DNA from: CAYQUC01 sp964514215
Lineage (GTDB): Bacteria > Pseudomonadota > Gammaproteobacteria > UBA6429 > Thiohalophilaceae
Reading direction: 5' to 3'
Length of the DNA: 22,514 bases
NCBI GenBank assembly: GCA_964514215.1
Contig: CAZEPW010000057.1
Coordinates: forward strand, 1 to 22,514
In this document: positions 16,872 through 22,514 of the stretch, piece after piece
Position numbering within the stretch: position 1 is the first letter of the stretch
Layout: the number at the start of each line of letters is the position of its first letter
Position numbers and translations under genes: made by a program
The notes under the pieces: generated by a model
Told to the model about the DNA's origin: nothing
The model's database searches: none
The model's input: only the letters and a program-made list of their open reading frames with translations

Positions 16872-16946
16872 ATGAAATTTAGCACTGCTCACAATAAGGA
16901 CGTGAAAATTAATACTATTAAGTATGAGGTGTTGTATTATGAGTAG
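16872..16946 (+). CDS. Possible 24-residue leader peptide overlapping the next gene
   Basis: An ATG at 16872 opens a 24-codon frame (MKFSTAHNKDVKINTIKYEV..., hydrophilic) whose TAG stop at 16944-16946 lies just inside the following gene, whose preferred ATG is at 16939. Such an overlap could couple translation. The ribosome site is weak, and the frame is short enough to be chance. Confidence 0.25.
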   Translation: MKFSTAHNKDVKINTIKYEVLYYE

Positions 16947-18384
16947 TAAAATAACCAATATCATTTCTGAAAATAAAATAGACCACCAAACTACGGGTTA
17001 TATTTTTATATTATCTGATCCTAAATTAGAAAATCATTTTAAAATTAGTTATTCATCGAATCTCGGTGACATTAATGATGTTGTAGATAAATATAATTTT
17101 AATAAATCAAGTAATTTTGAATTAGAATATTCACGTGTTGTATTACAGCCTCAATATACAGAATCTTTAATTCAACGTCGTTTATCTAAATATCTTGTAA
17201 ATCGCATGCAAAGTGATTATTACCGATTTGATGATTTAGATACTGGGATTGATAATTTAAATCATATTGTTGATACAGCTAATTATTTATTTGAATTTTC
17301 AAATCCAGATTCAAACTTCGATGATTTTATTACCGATAATGACAGTAATGAAAAATCTGATGTTATTAGTCGAAAAGCCCCAATATTATTTCAAAGTTTT
17401 GATAAAAAAATTGATATTGCTTTTGATTATATATTAAATCAAACGTCACCGATCGATCCTGATTATGGCGTGCAAACATTACTTAAATTTATATTAAGCG
17501 TTAAAAAAGAAAGCTCTCAGGCAACAAAAGCTGCAGAAGCAGCTTTTAAATTAGCAGATGTTTTTGAGTCATCAGAAATCAATCCACGCAGTAAAGAAGA
17601 TGTGTTGTTTTGTTATAAAAAATCAAGTGAACTTGGTCATAAAGAAGCGACAAAAAAATTATTGGATTTATATTATGATGGTTCGAAAAAATACAATATT
17701 GAGCAAAACTATTTGCAAGCTATAAAATATCTATCAATGCTCAGTAGCGACTATCCTGAGAGAGTTATATTATCCTATATATATTGCAATGGGCGACAAT
17801 TTTTATTAAAGCAAAATATTCAAACAGGATTGAGTCTATGTAATTATGACTCTTCAGTTGGTAATTTTTGGGATTTAGATGTTATTAAGGCGAAGGTTTT
17901 AATTAGTAAACCAATGCCAGATTTAGGTGCAGAGCGACAGTTAGACTGGGAAGATGAAGAAGATGTAATTGTTATTGAAAAATACGCCAACAATCACCCT
18001 TATCAACTGTTATTAAATGTTGATAACAATTATTCTGATGATTCGATAATTAAATGCAAGTCGCTTATAGAGGTCAAATACCTTCTTGCATTATATTTGT
18101 TGGGAGATATTAAAGGAGTATATTGCGATAAAACTGAAAATACTAACAATTATTTTGTGAAAAAAGTTCCTGTTGATGTTGATAGCGCTATTACATTTCT
18201 GACTGAAGCTGCAAAAGCAGGGCATCCACTAGCCTGTACCAGACTTGCAGATTTATTAGAAGAGGGTGAAGTTGTTTCTAAGAACGAAAAAGAAACACTT
18301 CGATTTAGAAATCGGGCTCATGATTGTAAATGTAATATTGATACGCGCCTACCATTTCCAATTTTTGGTTTAAGTTTGTTTTAG
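16939..18384 (+). CDS. GIY-YIG/T5orf172-like domain fused to Sel1-type repeats
   Basis: This is a 481-residue cytoplasmic protein without signal peptide. Residues about 18-98 resemble the T5orf172/MUG113 branch of the GIY-YIG nuclease fold: TGYIFILSDPKLENHFKISYSS, then a strand FELEYSRVV, a helix YTESLIQRRLSKYLV and SDYYRF. The usual KIGYT reads KISYS, and the catalytic Arg after it is not seen, so the nuclease is probably inactive. Two stretches look like Sel1 repeats: FCYKKSSELGHKEATKKLLDLYYDG (about 225-249) and the final AITFLTEAAKAGHPLACTRLADLLEEG. The ATG at 16939 is preferred because GAGGTG lies 7 nt upstream. An ATG at 16924 would add five residues but has no ribosome site. Biological role unknown; protein binding is likely. 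Confidence 0.65.
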   Translation: MSSKITNIISENKIDHQTTGYIFILSDPKLENHFKISYSSNLGDINDVVDKYNFNKSSNFELEYSRVVLQPQYTESLIQRRLSKYLVNRMQSDYYRFDDLDTGIDNLNHIVDTANYLFEFSNPDSNFDDFITDNDSNEKSDVISRKAPILFQSFDKKIDIAFDYILNQTSPIDPDYGVQTLLKFILSVKKESSQATKAAEAAFKLADVFESSEINPRSKEDVLFCYKKSSELGHKEATKKLLDLYYDGSKKYNIEQNYLQAIKYLSMLSSDYPERVILSYIYCNGRQFLLKQNIQTGLSLCNYDSSVGNFWDLDVIKAKVLISKPMPDLGAERQLDWEDEEDVIVIEKYANNHPYQLLLNVDNNYSDDSIIKCKSLIEVKYLLALYLLGDIKGVYCDKTENTNNYFVKKVPVDVDSAITFLTEAAKAGHPLACTRLADLLEEGEVVSKNEKETLRFRNRAHDCKCNIDTRLPFPIFGLSLF

Positions 18385-18391
18385 TTTGTGT

Positions 18392-19687
18392 TTATTTAAC
18401 TATTCCATTCTGGAAATATTCTCTAGTGCCGCGTTCACTCATGGCGCCAGCTATTCTGGTAACGCCTTGTAGATAAGCAGCTGTTCGTAAACTAATTTCT
18501 TTTTTATCGGCCAAATCAAATATTAATTTGGATTCTTTAACCATGATGGTATGTAGTTTAGAATTAACTTCATCTTCTTCCCAGTAATACCCAGAACGAT
18601 TTTGTACCCATTCAAAATAACTAACCGTTACACCACCGGCATTTGCTAATACGTCAGGAATAACAGTAATACCTTTATTTTCTAAAATAGCATCAGCCTG
18701 AGATGTAACGGGACCATTGGCTAGTTCCAATATGTATTTTGCTTTAATACGATCGGCATTATGATGTGTAATCTGATTTTCGAGTGCCGCTAATACTAAT
18801 ACATCAACCTCCAATTCCAGTAGTTCGTCATTGCTGTAGTTCGCATGTTCAGCTTCTTCGCATACAGAGGCATCACAATATAACAATGCTTTCAACTCAC
18901 GGCGAGTTCGTTTGTGATGCATAATCAGGTTAGGATCTAATCCTTCGTTGGTATAAATTGCACCTTTAGAATCAGATAAACCAACAATTTTAAATCCAGC
19001 TTGGTGCGCTAACATGGCAAATCGAAAACCAGCATTGCCAAAACCTTGGATAGCAATTGTTATATTATTAGGATTTAAATTTTTACGTTTCACCCATTCT
19101 TGTAAAACATATAAGCCACCACGTCCCGTAGCTGCTGTTCTACCTAAAGAACCATTTAGATGTACAGGTTTGCCAGTAATAACACCTGGAGTTTGTTCTC
19201 TTTTAATTTGATAATATTCATCAGCCATCCATCCCATAATTGTTGCATTGGTATACATATCGGGAGCAGGGATGTCACGTTTTGGCCCAATAACATCAGC
19301 AATAGCACGTATATATCCACGTGATAATCGTTCGAGTTCCAACTGGGATAGCTCTTTTGCATCAACGATGATACCGCCTTTCGCGCCACCAAATGGCAGC
19401 CCAGTTACAGCACACTTGATTGTCATCCAAAAACTAAGTGATATTACTTCATCGAGATTAACGTCTGGATGAAAGCGAATCCCCCCTTTTGTTGGGCCTC
19501 GAGTATCATCAAATTGAACACGATACCCTTTGAATACTCTAAGACTACCATCATCCATACGAACCGGTATACTGACCGATAACGCTAATTTAGGATATTC
19601 TAATCTCTCACGAATATCATCGGATAGTTCTAGGTGACGAAATACATCAGTAAGTCGTGTTTGGGCATCACTAAATGTTGTTGACAA
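18392..19687 (-). CDS. gdhA: Glutamate dehydrogenase (Glu/Leu/Phe/Val family)
   Basis: This catalyses reversible oxidative deamination of glutamate to 2-oxoglutarate and ammonia with NAD(P). The 431-residue length fits the hexameric 45-50 kDa class. Visible motifs are GPTKGGIRFHP (K67), MTIKC (K91), PFGGAKGGI with the catalytic K103, DIPAPDMYT with the catalytic Asp at about 143, and a Rossmann GFGNAG at 215-220. The residue after the second strand (GLSDSKGAI, D239) hints at NAD preference, but that is weak evidence. The only reasonable start is TTG 19687: GGGA lies 6 nt upstream, and the next in-frame Met (44) would delete conserved sequence. It is monocistronic and converges with the Sel1-type gene. 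Confidence 0.95.
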   Translation of the reverse strand: MSTTFSDAQTRLTDVFRHLELSDDIRERLEYPKLALSVSIPVRMDDGSLRVFKGYRVQFDDTRGPTKGGIRFHPDVNLDEVISLSFWMTIKCAVTGLPFGGAKGGIIVDAKELSQLELERLSRGYIRAIADVIGPKRDIPAPDMYTNATIMGWMADEYYQIKREQTPGVITGKPVHLNGSLGRTAATGRGGLYVLQEWVKRKNLNPNNITIAIQGFGNAGFRFAMLAHQAGFKIVGLSDSKGAIYTNEGLDPNLIMHHKRTRRELKALLYCDASVCEEAEHANYSNDELLELEVDVLVLAALENQITHHNADRIKAKYILELANGPVTSQADAILENKGITVIPDVLANAGGVTVSYFEWVQNRSGYYWEEDEVNSKLHTIMVKESKLIFDLADKKEISLRTAAYLQGVTRIAGAMSERGTREYFQNGIVK

Positions 19688-19714
19688 AATATTTCCCGAT
19701 ATTGTTTTAATTAA

Positions 19715-19728
19715 GCCTAATTGTAGGC
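19715..19728. repeat. Small dyad at the predicted gdhA transcription start
   Basis: GCCTA (19715-19719) and TAGGC (19724-19728) form a perfect 5-bp dyad around ATTG. It coincides with the expected +1 region of the gdhA promoter. It could be an operator half-site pair or a short 5' hairpin. It is short, so chance is possible. Confidence 0.3.
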
Positions 19729-19731
19729 AAT

Positions 19732-19760
19732 ATTTTAGTCGTCATGAGTTTTAATGTCAC
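19732..19760 (-). promoter_or_regulatory. Sigma70-type promoter for gdhA
   Basis: On the - strand, GTGACA (19760-19755) and TAAAAT (19737-19732) are separated by 17 nt. Transcription would start near 19725, giving a leader of about 38 nt that includes GGGA at 19697-19694 before the TTG start. Confidence 0.5.
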
Positions 19761-19833
19761 AAAATTCATAATTTTAATCTAATTGTATTTTTAAGAGATA
19801 TAATGTACTTTTATTATAAAACCATTATAAGCG

Positions 19834-20427
19834 TCAGATATCATTTTTTGAATCTATCTCATCAGAACAAAAGCAAGAAGGGTGACGGAAATGTTCAGCA
19901 TTATAATAATCGGCCATTTTTTTTATTAACTTCGCTGGCTCGCTTTCATAAATAATCTTTGCACCAGTCTGTTTTGATAAAGACGCAACTAATGCCGGCA
20001 ATTGCTCGGTGATGCCTCCTGTACCAGTTAACACTCCGATTAATTTGCCTTCATCATAAGCGATCGCAAATTCACCTAAAGTGCCAGATTGTCCGCCAAT
20101 AATAATGACCATGTCGCTTGAACGAATATTAATTACTTCACGTCCCATTAAGCCGCTGCCAGTATAAATAATGGTATCAAAGGCATCTGATGGTGATTTA
20201 TATTTATGTATATGTTCATTCAAACTTAATGCTGGCGAAATTCCAATTGACATGCCATTTTGTTTGCGTGCCCCTTGAGCACACTTATAAGGCAAGCCGG
20301 GACATGCTCCGGTTATCAATACATAATGCTGCTGTGCTATTATTTCACCTAAATGAAAAGCTTTTGCTTTTATATTTTCAGCCTCAAGATGACTGGCCGA
20401 ACCCATGACACCTATAGTTAACTGCAT
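19834..20427 (-). CDS. LOG/SLOG-type nucleotide-binding protein (TIGR00725-like)
   Basis: This has a Rossmann-like fold of the LOG/lysine-decarboxylase-like superfamily, 197 residues from the chosen ATG. It begins with IGVMGSA, continues with LITGACPGLPYKCAQGARKQ, and has GSGLMGREVINIRSSDMVIIIGGQSGTLGEF. The family signature PGGxGTxxE appears as GGQSGTLGE, so the glycine-rich loop and Glu are kept while the leading Pro is absent. That variant fits the TIGR00725 branch, whose substrate is not established; phosphoribohydrolase activity should not be assumed. The start at 20427 puts the first strand right at the N-terminus, as in relatives. An upstream ATG at 20481 would add 18 mostly hydrophobic residues and seems less likely. 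The tail HPSCFCSDE contains two close cysteines. Confidence 0.8.
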   Translation of the reverse strand: MQLTIGVMGSASHLEAENIKAKAFHLGEIIAQQHYVLITGACPGLPYKCAQGARKQNGMSIGISPALSLNEHIHKYKSPSDAFDTIIYTGSGLMGREVINIRSSDMVIIIGGQSGTLGEFAIAYDEGKLIGVLTGTGGITEQLPALVASLSKQTGAKIIYESEPAKLIKKMADYYNAEHFRHPSCFCSDEIDSKNDI

Positions 20428-20636
20428 AGCAGGTATCTCATTAACATAATAACTATAAACCGTAAATAATATTAAAATCATTTTAGAACTTTAATACAGT
20501 TTAGCATCATGATGTAGCGTATTGCTGGGTGTTTATAAACAAAACATCGAATTATTAGATATATGCTTGTTTACAGTCTAATTTACAATACTAGCAATTT
20601 ATGTGTATCCGCCCTATAATTATTACATTATAATAG

Positions 20637-20990
20637 GCAGAATTAACCGCATTAGCTGAATATCAACAAGGTTTTATTCATAGACCCCAACCAGTTACAT
20701 TGTGTGCTTATAATGTGAATTGTCAGAATATTACTGAACAAGATAATTATGGTATTAATAATTCAGATCTCGCTTGCGCATGGGAACACATATTAAGTCA
20801 AAATAATATTCCTCCAACGTGGAATATCACTAATAAACTTATTGCGCAAAATATTGCTGGAATTATTGCGCCTTCATTTGCATCCAATTCAAATAGTGAT
20901 GCTAAAAATTTAATATTATGGGATTGGTCAGATCAATTACCACATCAGATTATTTTAATTGATGACAATAACAGATTACCAAAAAACTAA
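20637..20990 (+). pseudogene. Truncated RES-domain toxin (NAD-degrading family), N-terminus missing
   Basis: An open stretch right after a TAG at 20634-20636 encodes the C-terminal two thirds of a RES-domain protein: ELTALAEYQQGF, RPQPVTLCAYNV, DLACAWE, then IAGIIAPSFAS and NLILWDWSD, ending in DDNNRLPKN. RES proteins degrade NAD and pair with Xre antitoxins. The conserved Glu in ALAE and Ser in PSFA remain, but the N-terminal part with the essential Arg is absent; no matching sequence was recognised in any frame of 20482-20636. No good start exists: the first candidate is TTG 20700, inside the domain. No Xre-like partner is in the window. I call it a decayed remnant next to a recombinase gene. 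Confidence 0.75.
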
Positions 20991-20999
20991 TCTTCCTTC

Positions 21000-21033
21000 A
21001 CTATGTCCAATACTAGAACGTATTGGACATAGT
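21000..21033. repeat. 34-bp lox-like palindrome upstream of the integrase
   Basis: A perfect 14-bp inverted repeat (ACTATGTCCAATAC at 21000-21013, GTATTGGACATAGT at 21020-21033) flanks an asymmetric 6-nt centre, TAGAAC. Total length and layout resemble simple tyrosine-recombinase core sites such as loxP (34 bp). It lies 53 nt before the recombinase ATG, and its right arm contains the -35 box of the integrase promoter. There is no following T-run, so it is not a typical terminator. Confidence 0.7.
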
Positions 21034-21052
21034 AGGATGTAGCGCTTATACT
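21024..21052 (+). promoter_or_regulatory. Sigma70-type promoter for the integrase gene
   Basis: TGGACA (21024-21029) and TATACT (21047-21052) are separated by 17 nt, each one mismatch from consensus. Transcription would start near 21059, about 28 nt before the ATG. The -35 box lies within the right arm of the palindrome, so a protein bound there would block it. Confidence 0.6.
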
Positions 21053-21086
21053 CTGTGCATACAATTACTTAGTTATAGTTATTTAT

Positions 21087-22361
21087 ATGCCTAACCCAAA
21101 ACCTATTCCCTTGTATCCTTCGTACACTGAGATACAAAAACTGATTAAATCATCAAACAATTTATCTGATTATCCAGAGCTCAAATTGTTTTTAAATTCA
21201 TCACGTGAATGGAAAAAAGTTCATTGGCAATGGGGCTTAGACTTTCTCTCGTATACTGGCCGTAACAAATCTGAACATACATTTATACGATTTAGAAACG
21301 AAATTGAGCGGTTTTTATTGTGGGCATTTTTAATAAAAGAAAAACCCATCGATGAGCTTCGTAAAACTGATATTCTGGAATATGCTGATTTCTGTTGGAA
21401 ACCACCAGTATCCTGGATTGGCTATACTAACGCTAAACGCTTTGAATATCGTAACGGTAGCTATTATATAAATAAGGAATGGGTTCCATATCGATTAAAG
21501 CAAACCAAAAATACAACTGGAAAAAGTGATAAGAAAAAGTACAGACCATCACAGCAAACGTTAACCTCCTCCTTCACTGCAGTTATTGTATTCTATAAAT
21601 ATTTAATGGGTGAAGAAATATGTTATGGAAATCCGGCTCAAATAGCAAAAAAAGACTGTCGGCATTTCATTACAGATGCACAGGTTAAAGAAATAAAACG
21701 TTTAACTGAACAACAATGGGCGTACTTAATAGAATCAGCGATTGAATTAGCTAATAAAGACAAGCAGTATGAACGCAATTTATTTATCATTTCTGCATTA
21801 AAAAGTTTGTTTTTACGAATATCAGAATTATCCGAACGATCAAATTGGTCACCAATAATGGGGCATTTTTGGGAAGATGAAAATCATAATTGGTGGTTAA
21901 AAGTTTATGGTAAAGGTCGTAAGCTTCGTGACGTGACAGTCCCTACTCAATTTTTAGACTTTTTAAAACGTTATCGTTCTTCTAGAGGACTATCCCCTCT
22001 TCCCGCCTCTGATGAAAATGAACCTATCGTAGAGAAATTACGTGGCCAAGGTGGTATGACGTCCAGACATCTAAGAAGACTTGTTCAAGAAATTTTTGAC
22101 ATTGCCTATTTTAAGATGAAAGATAAAGAAGGTGAAGATAAAGCTAAAAAATTAAAAGAAGCTTCGACTCATTGGTTAAGGCATACTGGTGCAAGCATGG
22201 AAATAGAACGTGGTCGCGCACTCAAAGATCTGTCTGAAGATTTGGGACATGCTAGTATGGCTACTACGGATACTATTTATGTACAAACTGAAAATAAAAA
22301 ACGTGCTGAAAGTGGGAAATCAAGAACAGTAATTGATAATGACTATAAATTACAAAAGTAA
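21087..22361 (+). CDS. Tyrosine recombinase/phage-type integrase
   Basis: This is a site-specific recombinase of 424 residues. The N-terminal part (about 30-200) contains a SAM-like core-binding region (DFLSYTGRNKSEHTFIRFRNEIERFLLWAF). The C-terminal catalytic domain has the full set of active residues: R244 in LFLRISELSE, K276 in YGKGRKLRDV, H362 and R365 in THWLRHTG, H388 in DLGHASMATT, and nucleophile Y398 in TIYVQ. Length and intact residues suggest a functional enzyme. No tRNA or typical att repeat is adjacent; the palindrome just upstream is a candidate site. No Shine-Dalgarno is seen before the ATG, and the message leader is short. Immediately downstream, AAGGAAA leads to a 6-codon frame only. 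The target and element are unknown. Confidence 0.9.
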   Translation: MPNPKPIPLYPSYTEIQKLIKSSNNLSDYPELKLFLNSSREWKKVHWQWGLDFLSYTGRNKSEHTFIRFRNEIERFLLWAFLIKEKPIDELRKTDILEYADFCWKPPVSWIGYTNAKRFEYRNGSYYINKEWVPYRLKQTKNTTGKSDKKKYRPSQQTLTSSFTAVIVFYKYLMGEEICYGNPAQIAKKDCRHFITDAQVKEIKRLTEQQWAYLIESAIELANKDKQYERNLFIISALKSLFLRISELSERSNWSPIMGHFWEDENHNWWLKVYGKGRKLRDVTVPTQFLDFLKRYRSSRGLSPLPASDENEPIVEKLRGQGGMTSRHLRRLVQEIFDIAYFKMKDKEGEDKAKKLKEASTHWLRHTGASMEIERGRALKDLSEDLGHASMATTDTIYVQTENKKRAESGKSRTVIDNDYKLQK

Positions 22362-22514
22362 AGGAAATTTCATGAGCCTTAAAAAATATTAGTATTTATT
22401 AAGCTTTGTCTTTTATAATCCTGCAACCGATTTCATTATTAAACTTTGCTGTTGATATATTTTGATGTTGCTTCAGCGCACTATGCTAAACTCTGTACTA
22501 AACAACAGAGATTT
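22362..22514. other. Right-edge intergenic sequence with a small dyad
   Basis: No gene is supported here. An ATG at 22372 with a good AAGGAAA ribosome site opens only a six-codon frame (MSLKKY) that stops at 22390-22392. At the edge, CTCTGT (22491-22496) and ACAGAG (22505-22510) form a 6-bp hairpin with an 8-nt loop, followed by ATTT where the window ends. Whether it is a terminator or a leader hairpin of the next gene cannot be decided from here. Confidence 0.3.

Overview
The window looks like part of an AT-rich gammaproteobacterial chromosome. The left edge carries tRNA-Cys(GCA) followed by tRNA-Leu(UAA), the same order as the end of the E. coli glyW-cysT-leuZ cluster. The protein families (DUF1178, a Hyf-like membrane complex, a hexameric-type glutamate dehydrogenase, a small DUF6316-like protein) fit that group. 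No genus is assigned.

Region 1 (1-7204): the two tRNA genes are followed by a complete four-gene Wadjet operon, jetABCD, all on the + strand and tightly packed. JetA (kleisin), JetB (KITE/MukE-like) and JetC (SMC-like ATPase) would form the loop-extruding motor. JetD (winged helix plus Toprim) would be the nuclease that cuts small circular DNA. All key ATPase and Toprim residues I can check are intact. Position next to a tRNA cluster is typical of a defence island.

Region 2 (7254-9067): small accessory genes. These are an exported PilO-like orphan and a DUF6316-like protein on the - strand, and a DUF1178 protein on the + strand. The gap between the last two holds nested inverted repeats.

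Region 3 (9076-16320, - strand): a six-gene operon in the order hyfB-C-E-F-G-I, with translational overlaps. It encodes two antiporter-type subunits, a NuoH-like subunit, a NuoK-containing subunit, a fused NuoC-NuoD large subunit and a NuoB-like subunit. Both CxxC pairs that hold the [NiFe] site are replaced by Ser/Thr. HyfA, HyfD, HyfH and HyfJ counterparts are absent. It is therefore a hydrogenase-related ion-translocating complex (Ehr type) of unknown function, not a hydrogenase. The NuoB-like subunit keeps its four Fe-S cysteines.

Region 4 (16553-20427): a 65-residue membrane protein, a protein joining a degenerate GIY-YIG/T5orf172-like domain to Sel1-type repeats, a glutamate dehydrogenase and a LOG/SLOG-type nucleotide-binding protein.

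Region 5 (20637-22514): a mobile or decaying segment. It has an N-terminally deleted RES toxin fragment, then a 34-bp lox-like palindrome overlapping a strong promoter, then an apparently intact tyrosine recombinase. The palindrome is a candidate recombination site or autoregulatory operator for that recombinase.

The strongest leads are the Ni-free Hyf-like complex with its reduced subunit set, the lox-like palindrome beside the integrase, the complete Wadjet locus, the nested palindromes at 8409-8465 and the GIY-YIG/Sel1 fusion. No CRISPR array, rRNA or insertion sequence was seen.
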